Source: an uncultured Bergeyella sp.
GTDB lineage: Bacteria > Bacteroidota > Bacteroidia > Flavobacteriales > Weeksellaceae
NCBI GenBank assembly: GCA_916710115.1
Contig: CAKAOY010000010.1
Location: forward strand, 1-19,056
Length of the DNA stretch: 19,056 nucleotides
Direction: 5' to 3'
In this document: positions 6,165-15,800 of the stretch, in pieces
How the letters are laid out: every line of letters starts with the position of its first letter
Numbering within the stretch: position 1 is the stretch's first letter
The notes under the pieces: model-generated
The model's database searches: none
Told to the model about the DNA's origin: nothing
Seen by the model: the letters and a program-made list of their open reading frames with translations, nothing else
Program-made: the position numbers and the translations under genes

Positions 6165-7643
6165 TTATAATTTTCCTAATATTAACTTAACTATGTCATT
6201 TCCAAAGATTAACAACATTAATCCCATTAAGAAAATCACACCTATCATTTGGGCATTTTCTAAAACTTTTTGAGGAACAGGTCTTCTCGTTATCATTTCC
6301 CAAAGGGTAAAAATAATATGCCCACCATCTAATCCTGGTATTGGTAGTAGATTTAAAAATGCCAACCAAACAGAGAACATCGCTGTAAAGCCCCAAAAAG
6401 CAACCCAATCTATGGAATAACTGCTTCCATCTGATGCAACAGGCATCTGTTTGATGATTCCAAGTGGCCCAGAAACATTCTTATAACCCTGCACTTTGGA
6501 ACTAAACACCAATTTGAACGATTTTATTTGATAAGTAAGACTTTCTATGGACTTGACAAATCCCTCAGGAATAGACTCTAACAAACTATATTGCTTATTA
6601 CTAATATATTGCTCCTGCTCTTTATAGGTCACTATCCCAATACGCCCATCTGTCAGTGGAATATCCAAAGTTTGAGTTTTTCCATTTCTATCCACTTCCA
6701 GCACTACAGTTTTTTTGCTATTAGAATCTAAAATAGTTGTAATCTCATCATAAAATTTAATCGGTTTATTATCCACTTTTTTGATAATATCGCCTTGTTT
6801 CAACCCCGCATCTATTGCAGATTTTGTAAGAATAGTATCAACCCTTGCCGTCATTCTCGGAGAGAGGAAGAATGCTTGTGTCTTATTACTAAGAACCTCA
6901 GCTTTGCCATCATCTTTGGTATGAAAGGTAACTTCTTTGCCATTTCTGAGAACGGTAACGCTATCACTTAAAAGTATATCAATACTCAATTTTTTGAAAT
7001 CATTTTGAACTTTACCATCTACTTTTAAGATTTTGTCGCCATCTTCAAAACCGATTTTTTTTGCTGATTCAGAATATTTTATTTCATTTTTAATTTTTGT
7101 AGCATCAAATATTGTTTCTCCTTTAAAATACATGATAGAAGAATATATAATCCACGCCAAAAAGAAATTTACGGTGACACCTCCTGCCATCACAATAAGT
7201 CTTTGCCAAGCAGGTTTAGCCCGAAACTCCCAATTTTCTGCAGGTTTTTTCAATCTCTCCACATCCATACTTTCATCAACCATACCTGCAATTTTCACAT
7301 AACCACCAAATGGCAACCACCCTATTCCGTATTTCGTGTTATCTGGATATTTTCGCCAATCTCCATCAGGAAGTTTGTCGGTATCTATAGGTACTTCCTT
7401 TTTCTTACCATCTATCCTCACAATAACCTCTGTATCTGGAAGATTTTTAGAAAAGAACTTATATTTCCATTTTCCATTTATTTTTTTCATTGAAAAAATA
7501 GAAAAATACGGATCAAAAAATAAGAAGAATTTTTCTGCTCTTGTCTTGAACCATTTTGCAGGGAGAAAATGTCCCATTTCATGTAACACCACTAAAATTG
7601 AAATACTCAATATAAATTGAAATATTTTTAATGCTAATTCCAT
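6165..7643 (-). CDS. rseP: RIP metalloprotease, site-2 protease family
   Basis: This is an inner-membrane zinc protease that cuts transmembrane substrates; in proteobacteria it releases sigma-E by cleaving anti-sigma factors and also clears signal peptides. The 492-residue product has the zinc motif H21-E-M-G-H25 in the first membrane helix, a membrane segment near 155-170 (VTVNFFLAWIIYSSIMYF), two PDZ-like regions (about 185-250 and 260-335, the second containing AGLKQGDIIKKVDNKPI) and the second active-site motif NLLPIPGLDGGH with Asp at about 439. It closes with another hydrophobic helix. This order is the RseP layout; flavobacterial homologues are about this long. The gene is alone, flanked downstream by tRNA-Asn and upstream by the divergent copper ATPase gene. 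Confidence 0.95.
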   Translation of the reverse strand: MELALKIFQFILSISILVVLHEMGHFLPAKWFKTRAEKFFLFFDPYFSIFSMKKINGKWKYKFFSKNLPDTEVIVRIDGKKKEVPIDTDKLPDGDWRKYPDNTKYGIGWLPFGGYVKIAGMVDESMDVERLKKPAENWEFRAKPAWQRLIVMAGGVTVNFFLAWIIYSSIMYFKGETIFDATKIKNEIKYSESAKKIGFEDGDKILKVDGKVQNDFKKLSIDILLSDSVTVLRNGKEVTFHTKDDGKAEVLSNKTQAFFLSPRMTARVDTILTKSAIDAGLKQGDIIKKVDNKPIKFYDEITTILDSNSKKTVVLEVDRNGKTQTLDIPLTDGRIGIVTYKEQEQYISNKQYSLLESIPEGFVKSIESLTYQIKSFKLVFSSKVQGYKNVSGPLGIIKQMPVASDGSSYSIDWVAFWGFTAMFSVWLAFLNLLPIPGLDGGHIIFTLWEMITRRPVPQKVLENAQMIGVIFLMGLMLLIFGNDIVKLILGKL

Positions 7644-7757
7644 TCGTTTTATATTTTAAATAAGGCAAAAATACAAAAAAGATTGCAAATATCGCCATCT
7701 CTTTATCGTAAGTATAACCTTAGGTATCACCTCATTTTATTTAATATGAGTTTTCAT

Positions 7758-7765
7758 TATCTTTG
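7758..7765 (+). promoter_or_regulatory. -7 box of the copper ATPase gene
   Basis: TATCTTTG fits TAnnTTTG and lies 17 nt before the ATG at 7783. At the -33 position (about 7735-7738) the sequence is TTTT instead of TTTG, so the upstream half is weak and an activator may be needed. Confidence 0.5.
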
Positions 7766-7782
7766 TAAAAGAATTTAGAGAT

Positions 7783-10167
7783 ATGGGCAAAGAAAAAAAC
7801 TGCTTCCATTGCGGACAAGATATTGATAAAGAGGAGATTATATTTGACAACAAAACATTCTGCTGTAATGGTTGCAAATCGGTGTATGAAATACTGAATA
7901 TGAATAATCTATCCAATTTCTACTCCCTAAATAAGCAGTCTGGTATACGTCCTGATAGAGACACAACACAATTTGATTATCTAGACACTCCCGAAATATT
8001 TGAAAAAATAGTTGATTTCTCAGAGGGAAATACCACTTTAGTTACCTTCAAAATCCCTGTGATACATTGCTCATCTTGTATTTGGCTGTTAGAAAGTTTG
8101 CATACCTTGAATCCTCATATCTATTATTCTCAAGTTAATTTTACGAAGAAATCCGTCCAAATCTCATTTAATCATAATTTATTAAAAATTAGTGATTTAG
8201 CAAAATTTATCTCTCATTTGGGATATAAACCTGTAATCAGCCTTGAAACTTCTGAAAAAAAAGACGAAAAAACGGATAAATCACTGATTATCAAATTTGC
8301 AATTGCAGGTTTTGCTTTTGGAAACGGTATGTTTTTCAGTTTTCCAGAATATGCACAAAGTGTTTTAGGTACTTCTGATATCTGGATGGAGCAATACAAA
8401 CATTTATTCCGCTGGATTATGTTCCTTTTGGCCACTCCTGTAATATTTTATTGTGCCGGAGATTATTTCAAAGCAGGATGGTTTAGTATAAAGAATCGCC
8501 GAATAGATATGAATGTTCCAATGGCACTTGGTATCGGAATGCTCTACGGAAGGAGTGTTTATGAAATTTTATCAGGATATGGAGCAGGATATTTTGATAC
8601 GCTCTGCGGTTTATTGTTTTTTATGCTTTCGGGGAAAATATTTCAACAACGAACTTATTCTTCACTCTCGTATGATAGAGATTATAAGTCGTTTTACCCA
8701 ATTGCCGTTACCAAAATAACAACCGAAGGGCAAGAAAATATTTTATTATCAAACCTAAAAATTGGAGATCGGATTTTGGTAAGGAACCAAGAAATTATTC
8801 CTGTGGATTCTATTCTCATTAGTGGGGAAGGAAATATTGATAATTCCTTCATCACGGGGGAGAGTGCCACTATTCCAAAAAAAGCAGGAGACAAAATATT
8901 TGCAGGAGGCAAGCAAATCGGATCGGTGCTGGAATTGGAGGTCATCAAAAATGTTAATCAAAGTTACTTAACCCAACTCTGGAATAAGGAAGCCTTTAAA
9001 AAACACGAAACAGGAATTGATACCATCACGAATAAAATCAGCAGATATTTCACCATCAGCATATTATGTATCACTTTATTGGCGGGAATATATTGGTCCA
9101 GAATAGATTACGAAATAATGTTTCAAGTAATTTCCGCAATCCTAATCATTGCCTGTCCTTGTGCCTTGGCACTTTCCGCTCCTTTTACCTTAGGACATAT
9201 TATGAGGATTTTCGGACGATACAAATTTTATGTAAAAGATACTCTTACCATAGAAAAATTGGCAAAAATAGATACCATAGTTTTTGATAAAACGGGAACT
9301 ATCACCCAAAATAAAAGAGCTAACATACTCTTTTTGGGACAAGAATTGCTTGATTTTGATTTAAAAAATATTAAATCTCTATTAAAAAACTCCAATCATC
9401 CACTCTCGAAAATACTATACGAATACTTGGAAATCAATGATGAATTTTTTCCAATAAACAATTTTCAAGAAATCTCTGGTAAAGGATACTCGGCTATCAT
9501 ACGAAATCATTTGTATAAAATCGGTTCAGCTATATTCGTGGGTGAGGTACCTACCGATATGGAAACTGCAGTATATATCAAACGAGATAACGAGTTTTTA
9601 GGGAAATTTATCTTCAAAAATGAATACCGCCCTAATATTACTGATATGTTTAAACAATTAAATGATTATCAACTATATATCCTCAGTGGTGATAATTCTT
9701 CTGAAGAAACTATCCTCCGAGAAAAAGCTCCTAATATCGTAGAAATGAAATTCAATCAGACTCCTGAGGACAAACTAAATTTCATAAAACAATTGCAAGA
9801 TTTAGGCAAAAAAGTAGCAATGTTCGGCGATGGATTAAATGACGCAGGAGCCTTAAAACAAAGTGATGTAGGAATTGCTATTTCTAATGATACTAACACT
9901 TTCACTCCTTCTTCTGATGTGATAATGGACGGTAATATGCTACCTCAAATCTCAAAATATATATTCCTCTCAAAATCAGCTATTAATATTATAAAAATAC
10001 TGTTTACAATTAGTTTTCTTTACAATATCGTAGGACTATCATTTGCTATTTCAGGGAATATGTCTCCACTAATTTGTGCTATTCTAATGCCTATTAGCTC
10101 CATTAGTGTAGTAAGCTTCACAGCTTTGGCTACTTGGTGGAAGGAAAAACATTTTTTTTCTGAATAA
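7783..10167 (+). CDS. ccoI: Cu+ P-type ATPase for cbb3 oxidase assembly (CcoI/FixI type)
   Basis: A 794-residue P1B-type ATPase that exports Cu+ from the cytoplasm, in this subgroup to supply the cbb3 cytochrome oxidase. It begins with a Cys-rich module (C7xxC10 and C27C28xxC31), characteristic of the FixI/CcoI branch. Next is a heavy-metal domain with C96-S-S-C99, then membrane helices with the ion-path motif C458-P-C460. Other motifs are the actuator ITGES (about 357-361), phosphorylation motif D502-K-T-G-T, the nucleotide-domain HP at 539-540 and the hinge GDGLND at 682-687. The TM and motif order is complete. The ccoNOP, ccoG and ccoS genes are not adjacent, so the role in cbb3 assembly rests on the N-terminal domain. 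The gene is monocistronic, between a weak promoter and a strong terminator. Confidence 0.9.
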   Translation: MGKEKNCFHCGQDIDKEEIIFDNKTFCCNGCKSVYEILNMNNLSNFYSLNKQSGIRPDRDTTQFDYLDTPEIFEKIVDFSEGNTTLVTFKIPVIHCSSCIWLLESLHTLNPHIYYSQVNFTKKSVQISFNHNLLKISDLAKFISHLGYKPVISLETSEKKDEKTDKSLIIKFAIAGFAFGNGMFFSFPEYAQSVLGTSDIWMEQYKHLFRWIMFLLATPVIFYCAGDYFKAGWFSIKNRRIDMNVPMALGIGMLYGRSVYEILSGYGAGYFDTLCGLLFFMLSGKIFQQRTYSSLSYDRDYKSFYPIAVTKITTEGQENILLSNLKIGDRILVRNQEIIPVDSILISGEGNIDNSFITGESATIPKKAGDKIFAGGKQIGSVLELEVIKNVNQSYLTQLWNKEAFKKHETGIDTITNKISRYFTISILCITLLAGIYWSRIDYEIMFQVISAILIIACPCALALSAPFTLGHIMRIFGRYKFYVKDTLTIEKLAKIDTIVFDKTGTITQNKRANILFLGQELLDFDLKNIKSLLKNSNHPLSKILYEYLEINDEFFPINNFQEISGKGYSAIIRNHLYKIGSAIFVGEVPTDMETAVYIKRDNEFLGKFIFKNEYRPNITDMFKQLNDYQLYILSGDNSSEETILREKAPNIVEMKFNQTPEDKLNFIKQLQDLGKKVAMFGDGLNDAGALKQSDVGIAISNDTNTFTPSSDVIMDGNMLPQISKYIFLSKSAINIIKILFTISFLYNIVGLSFAISGNMSPLICAILMPISSISVVSFTALATWWKEKHFFSE

Positions 10168-10175
10168 AGATGCAA

Positions 10176-10205
10176 AAAAAGTTATCAAAAAATTGATAAC
10201 TTTTT
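10176..10205. terminator. Bidirectional terminator between ccoI and the PASTA gene
   Basis: A perfect 13-bp stem (10176-10188 and 10193-10205) with loop AAAA is flanked by A- and T-runs, so it works in both directions. It closes the plus-strand ccoI (stop 10167) and the long minus-strand operon (PASTA stop 10210). Confidence 0.9.
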
Positions 10206-10209
10206 ATAA

Positions 10210-11073
10210 TTATTCAGGTTGCTGTTCTGCATTATTTAAATTTTCTTCTAATTGTTGAGATTCTGGTTCTGCCATATTTCTTCGGTAAATTCTATCTAAT
10301 TCCCTTATTTTATTTCTCATTTCGGCAGGAAGTTTTTTGCTTGCCCAAAGGTCTATCTGCATACCTTGGTCTCTTCTACTACCATTTGCAGGGTCTTGAT
10401 AATAGACAATAGCTGATGGGTCTGTATTACCTCCATCATATTGTACAACACCTATTTCAAATAAACTCTTTTTGATAAGCTGCTCTGCTTCTTCCACCGT
10501 GATACCTACGAGATTCGGAACTACAACATCTCGTTTAGGGCCGAGTCCTATCACTAAATCCACTACTGAGAATCTCATTACTTGGTCACCTGGTTGTACA
10601 CTACGACCATTAATCTGCATACGGAGCACAGCATCTCGCTGGATATTTGGTTCATAGATAGTATCTCCTATTTTCAATCCCACTTGTTCCAATTGTCTAA
10701 ATGCCAATCCTTTATACTTATTTAAAATATTAGGAATTATTACTTTTGCCCAAGTTTTTGGATTCACTCGTATCTGTATTATTCTATTTGCTTTCACCTT
10801 AGAATTTGCCATTGGCCATATTTGTAAAACTTGGAGAGGTTTATATTTAGGTTGAAACTCACCACTATCAATCTCGTATTTTAGTCCTTGCTCTTCTAAA
10901 ATTTTCACGGCATCTTGCACTGGCATATTCATTATATTAGGCACTGGTATTTCTTCTCCGTGATGAGTATGTTGTTCTAACCAACGAAAAGCAAGCCATA
11001 CTAAGCCTACAAACAGTCCTGATACAACTACAACATTGAGCAATACCTTCCAATTAAAAAATGATTTAAACAT
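10210..11073 (-). CDS. Membrane protein with three PASTA domains, no kinase
   Basis: The 287-residue product has a short cytoplasmic N-terminus, one membrane helix (about 9-31) and three extracytoplasmic PASTA repeats. These open with VPNIMNMPVQDAVKILEEQG (about 44), IIPNILNKYKGLAFRQLEQVG (about 113) and VVPNLVGITVEEAEQLIKKS (about 182). A Gln/Glu-rich tail follows. PASTA domains bind muropeptide-like ligands in Ser/Thr kinases and penicillin-binding proteins, but neither enzyme domain is present. Stand-alone PASTA proteins of this size are common in Bacteroidota and are assumed to act in the cell envelope. It is the last gene of the addA-tatD-tcdA-rnpA operon, 32 nt after rnpA, and ends at the 10176-10205 hairpin. 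Confidence 0.92.
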   Translation of the reverse strand: MFKSFFNWKVLLNVVVVSGLFVGLVWLAFRWLEQHTHHGEEIPVPNIMNMPVQDAVKILEEQGLKYEIDSGEFQPKYKPLQVLQIWPMANSKVKANRIIQIRVNPKTWAKVIIPNILNKYKGLAFRQLEQVGLKIGDTIYEPNIQRDAVLRMQINGRSVQPGDQVMRFSVVDLVIGLGPKRDVVVPNLVGITVEEAEQLIKKSLFEIGVVQYDGGNTDPSAIVYYQDPANGSRRDQGMQIDLWASKKLPAEMRNKIRELDRIYRRNMAEPESQQLEENLNNAEQQPE

Positions 11074-11105
11074 AAACTGCTATTATATTTAATGACAAAG
11101 ATAAT

Positions 11106-11465
11106 TTAATTTTTGTTTTTTATGAATAATAATTTCATAAAATGTCTTTCTACTTCAAAATAATTTTGAGGTAACTTTGGCGAAACCCAAAAAAACATTG
11201 CCAAAACATTCTCCCCAAAAACATCAATAAACTCCTGTTTATGAAGCCTATAACACTCTCTAAGCAATCTTTTTATTCGGTTTCTATCCACGGAATGTTT
11301 AAAAAGCTTTTTAGAAACGGATACTCCTACTTTTAAAATATTTCGTTCTGTATGTTGAGTAAATATAATCCTCAAATCCCCTACAGAAACCCACTTCCCT
11401 CTTTGGAAGAGGTATGAAATTTCTTTTTCGGATTTTAATTTTTCACTTCGTGGATATGTATTCAT
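11106..11465 (-). CDS. rnpA: Ribonuclease P protein component
   Basis: This is the small basic protein of RNase P; with the M1-type RNA it removes the 5' leader of pre-tRNAs. The length of 119 residues is normal. It contains the family signature RNRIKRLLRECYR (about 61-73), preceded by VGVSVSKKLFKHSVD, the segments that bind P RNA and the tRNA leader. In many bacteria rnpA follows rpmH near the origin; here it lies between tcdA (21 nt upstream) and the PASTA gene, with no rpmH in view. Its product is needed for tRNA maturation and so shares a broad theme with tcdA, which modifies tRNAs. Confidence 0.95.
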   Translation of the reverse strand: MNTYPRSEKLKSEKEISYLFQRGKWVSVGDLRIIFTQHTERNILKVGVSVSKKLFKHSVDRNRIKRLLRECYRLHKQEFIDVFGENVLAMFFWVSPKLPQNYFEVERHFMKLLFIKNKN

Positions 11466-11486
11466 TTATATAATATTTTAGCAAAG

Positions 11487-12212
11487 TTACTCTTTTTTTA
11501 ATAGATAGTTAATAACTTCAGAAGCCGAATACAACCCAAAGATAGCTGGCATAAAACTAATCGTCCCATAAAAAGATTTTTTATATTGAGAACCATCTGT
11601 CATTCTTAAACTTTTCTCATTTTGTGGCTCATTAGAAAATACACATCGGAATCCCTTGTCTATCCCCTCTTTTTTTAGGCGCTTACGAACCTGTTTTGCT
11701 AAAAAGCAGTTATGAGTTTTACTAATATCACGAACCATAACTTTACTTGGGTCTATTTTTCCACCTGCTCCCATCGCACTCACGATTTTTACTTTTCGTC
11801 TCCTTGCTACTTTGATAAGTTCTATCTTAGGTGTCACACTATCTATACAATCCATTATATAGTCAAACCGCTCATTATCAATTAATTTACCCATATCCTC
11901 TGGATTAAGAAATCTATTAATACAAGTAAGTTGAAGTTCTGGATTAATATCCATCAACCTTTTGGAAACAACCTCTACTTTTGGCATACCAATTGTAGAA
12001 TGTAGTGCCGGTAATTGACGATTAATATTCGTAATATCCACATAATCACCATCTACAATAGTCATTCTCCCCACTCCTGAACGTGCTACAAACTCGGCAG
12101 CAAACGAGCCAACACCACCTAAACCAACAACTAATATATTTGCTGTTGCCAGTTTCTCTAATCCCTCTTCATTTATCAAAAGCTCTGTCCTTTCCAACCA
12201 ATTTTTTATCAT
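11487..12212 (-). CDS. tcdA: tRNA threonylcarbamoyladenosine dehydratase
   Basis: TcdA is an E1-like ATP-dependent enzyme that cyclises t6A37 of ANN-decoding tRNAs to ct6A. The 241-residue product shows the Rossmann nucleotide loop GLGGVGSF (30-37), the strand-end Asp and loop IVDGDYVD (about 52-59), NINRQ (about 62-66) and GMPKVE (75-80), all standard ThiF/MoeB/HesA features. Later segments (SAMGAGGKIDPSKV; a C-terminal SFMPAIFGL) fit TcdA rather than ThiF or MoeB. The start codon overlaps the end of tatD by four bases (12209-12212, ATGA), indicating translational coupling. Confidence 0.93.
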   Translation of the reverse strand: MIKNWLERTELLINEEGLEKLATANILVVGLGGVGSFAAEFVARSGVGRMTIVDGDYVDITNINRQLPALHSTIGMPKVEVVSKRLMDINPELQLTCINRFLNPEDMGKLIDNERFDYIMDCIDSVTPKIELIKVARRRKVKIVSAMGAGGKIDPSKVMVRDISKTHNCFLAKQVRKRLKKEGIDKGFRCVFSNEPQNEKSLRMTDGSQYKKSFYGTISFMPAIFGLYSASEVINYLLKKE

Positions 12213-12832
12213 TTTATTTGAATATTTTTAAAATTTTCTGTAATAATCTCTCGTAAATTTTCTACTGAGAGTCCCTTTATTTCAGCAACCCTATAGTATA
12301 GTTCCACTATATCAAAATCTGCCGTATCTGTCTCCAAAAATATACGATTGAATGGTACAGCTTTCAGTATTTCCTGCAAATATACTTGATAAATAACCGA
12401 CTTACCAAACGATAAATAAAACCCCTTTGCCAAAAGTTCGTCAGCAATTGTTCGTTTTTTATTAAAACCGTGGATAATCATTGGTACTTTTGCCAATTTC
12501 ATAAATCTCAATAACTGAGAAAATCGCCTTACACAATGGATTATTACAGGTTTTTGTATCTTGTTTGCCCATAAAATTTGTTCAGTAAATACCTTTTCCT
12601 GAATCCCTTCCGAGATATCCACGAAGGCATCAAGCCCAGCCTCACCAATAGCAAAGCACTGCTCTTGTAGAGAATTCTCCCTAAACCAATGCCAAGCATT
12701 ATCATCCACATTATGTAAATCTTTTGGGTGCAAACCTATAGAATACAATGAGTTAATAGATTTTTGAAGAAAATTCATATTATAAACTCCGTATTTCCCT
12801 TCGGTATGATGATGAAAATCAATATATTGCAT
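12209..12832 (-). CDS. TatD-family metal-dependent hydrolase (short form)
   Basis: This is a TIM-barrel amidohydrolase of the TatD group; characterised members are DNases or act on D-aminoacyl-type bonds. The N-terminal YIDFHHHTE provides the HxH metal ligands (H7, H9). Further conserved pieces are AIGEAGLDAF (about 62, with the bridging Glu), the VIIHCVRRF strand (His ligand), MIIHGFN and the LETDTADF strand near the end, whose Asp is the last metal ligand. At 207 residues it is about 50 shorter than E. coli TatD, as seen in many Bacteroidota, with loops reduced but ligands kept. It starts 11 nt after addA and is coupled to tcdA. The true substrate is unknown. Confidence 0.87.
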   Translation of the reverse strand: MQYIDFHHHTEGKYGVYNMNFLQKSINSLYSIGLHPKDLHNVDDNAWHWFRENSLQEQCFAIGEAGLDAFVDISEGIQEKVFTEQILWANKIQKPVIIHCVRRFSQLLRFMKLAKVPMIIHGFNKKRTIADELLAKGFYLSFGKSVIYQVYLQEILKAVPFNRIFLETDTADFDIVELYYRVAEIKGLSVENLREIITENFKNIQIK

Positions 12833-12843
12833 ATTAAACGAAT

Positions 12844-15800
12844 TTACAGATAAATAATTTCTGTTCCTACTACTTTTCTACCTAATTTTTCCAAAATAAC
12901 TTTATAAGTATTTACCTGTTCTTGATATTCTTTTTTGTCTTTTTCACCTGTTTTAAAGTCTATAATTACCCAGCCATTAGGCATTTTTACTAATCTATCA
13001 GGGCGAAATAGATGTGTCTCCTTATTGGAATATATCATAATATCTTTCTCAGTAAGCACTTGCAAGCCTTCTTCAAAATACTGCTGATAACGAATATCTT
13101 CCACGATAGACTGAACTCTAATTTTTATTTTTTGCTTTTCTTCATTCGTAATTTTCCCCTCTATTTTGTAGGTTTCTAATATTCTATCAACATCCTTTTT
13201 TATTTTTATTTTAGACATTATTTCGTGGAGGAAAATCCCCTCTCTAACTTTATCAGATTTGTTCTGATAACTTTTAGACGGCGTTGCGATACGAATATTT
13301 TCCCATTCTTTTGTAGAATATTCCAACTCTATGGATATCGATTCGGAGTTTTTTTCGCTATGCTCTTCTGCTATTTTTCGCCAATTTTCTTCAGTATTTG
13401 GGTATAAATCAAACTCATTTTCGTCTGGAAGACCATTCATTTTATTATCAATAAATTTTAAAATCCCTTCATTTTCTTTCTTTTTTTGGAGATACAAATA
13501 TAAATGCTCACGCGGTCGTGTCGTAGCTACATACAACACACAAGAATCATCAACCTTTTGTTTATATTGTATATTTTTATTAAATTTATCTATCTCCTCA
13601 TCGTAGATACTGAGATTTTTATTAAATTCCTTAATATTGACTGATTTAAGACTCCCTGTTCCCACATTAAACCAATCCGACTGCTTATTAGTCCCACTTT
13701 TATTGGTATTTTCCATCAATGGAACAAACACTATCGGAGACTCCAACCCCTTAGCGGAGTGGATTGTCATTAACTTTATGGCCTCTATGTTTTCACTTAC
13801 TTGAATAGATTTTCCGTGTGCTTCTTCATCCCAATATTTCACAAAATCTTTCAGCGATAATCCTTTATTTTGAGAAAAATCATAAATATTTTCCAAGAAA
13901 TTGAGTATAAAATCGGTTTCTTTATTCTTTACGGAAAATATTTTTACATAATACTCTATATAGTTGTAGAGATTGAGTTTTTTATTAATGCTAATATCTA
14001 TCCCAAATCGTATTTTCAGAGTATTTTCTATATCATTCTCAGACAAAATTTCGGTTATTTCCTTTGTGAAATCCTCAATATTAACTCGTCCAAGTAGGTT
14101 GAGATAATACAAAGTTTTCACAATATATGTTTTATCTTTCGGTGTTATTTGCCACTTAATAAACTCAATTAGTGCCTTCAAAGTAAGAGAATAACTCAGT
14201 GTAATACCCCTATCAGATATAAGTTTAATAAACTGTTTTTTACCTTTATATATAATTTCTTTTTCTCCTAAATGCTTAGAATACTCTCTTATCTCGTGGT
14301 TTTTTCTGCAAATAATCATAATATCTGAAAGGGAATACCCTAAATCCAAACATTTCTGAATATCTCGATACATTTGTTCAGAAGAATTCTCAAAAAAATC
14401 CTCTTTCTTGGTACATTCGGTAATATTTATCTTTACTCGCCCTGCTATTTTTTGGACAAATTTCTGTTGGCCATCTTCTGCAAAGAGTTTTCTTTCATTT
14501 CCTACCAAGTCATTATTACCAATGAAGTGATATAACTCGTTATTAAACTCTACAATATTTCTCGCCGAACGCCAATTATACTCCAAATTCTCCACCTGAA
14601 CAGGTATTATAGTATTCCCTTCTTCCTTATTAATGATAGCCATCATAATACCACTATCTCCACCACGAAATCGGTAAATACTCTGTTTTGGGTCGCCCAC
14701 AATCGTAAAGGAATTTTGTCCATCAGATATCGCGTTATCCCTCATAGGGAGCATATTACTCCATTGCATTTTAGAAGTATCTTGGAATTCATCAACAAAA
14801 AAATGTTGGAACTTCGTACCTATTTTCTCATAAATAAAATCCGAAGGCTCACTTTTAAGATTCTCATTAATAATAATATTAGATTTAGATAACAATACCA
14901 AATCCTCCTCCTCCTCTATGGAGGTAATATTATCTTGTATTTCTTTATTAAATTTAAAGGGCAACAATTCTTTCAAAATTGCTTGGTATTTGATTTGCTC
15001 TACATAGAGGTATATTATTTTCTGATAACTATCTACCAGCGTGTCTATTATCTCATAAATTGCAGTCTCAACACCTCGTTTTTTTCCATTTGCCGATGCA
15101 CCTTTTTGAAAGTTTTCTAATCTTTTTTCCTCTTTTTGGCTCTCATCATAAAGATTTGGCACGCCATTTTTTATAAATTTTGAGAAAAACAACATTATAC
15201 CATTAACTCTTCCACCTGAAAAATCAGATTCTTCCAAATTTCTATCATAAATTAATTTTAAAGATTCTTCTGCTATTCGCTTGGCCTCTTTTTTATTTTC
15301 ATCTATTGCATCCCTTATTGCATCTCGTATTTGGATATAAGAATCCCAATCAAAATTAATATTCTCTTTCAAATGTTGATAATGAGCATCATTAATGTAT
15401 TTCTTTGCTCCATCATACAGTGTCTTACTAATGTCTATTTTCTCATCATTATCAAAACTATAATTAACCAAATCCATAAAGATTTCCGAAATTTTCTTAT
15501 CCTCCCCAATCTTGTTAATCAAGATATCTACAGCCTTAATAATATACGGTTCAGGAGTGATTTCTATACTGAACTGATACGGAAGCCCCAACTCATAGGA
15601 AAAAGACCTTAATAATCTTAGGTTAAATTTATCTATTGTACTAATATTTAGTGTAGAATAGTTATGCAAAACATAATTTAAGACCCCTATTGCTCGTTCG
15701 TGCAATTCTTCAATAGACACTTGTATACCTATTTCTTTTATCTTCTGCTGAATACCCTTTAAATCTTTATTCTCCTTATAGTTTTCTTCTGAGAATGCTT

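Noticed and set aside
7033..7620. Three overlapping plus-strand ORFs of 89-96 codons
   Set aside because: They are antisense shadows of rseP, which has complete HExxH, PDZ and LDG motifs in its frame.
7706..7735. Near-palindrome ACCT-T-AGGT as an Fnr/Crp-like site upstream of ccoI
   Set aside because: It has only four-bp arms and does not match the TTGAT-N4-ATCAA pattern; chance is likely.
9066..9287. 73-codon plus-strand ORF
   Set aside because: It is an out-of-frame shadow within the copper ATPase, over its CPC and DKTGT region.
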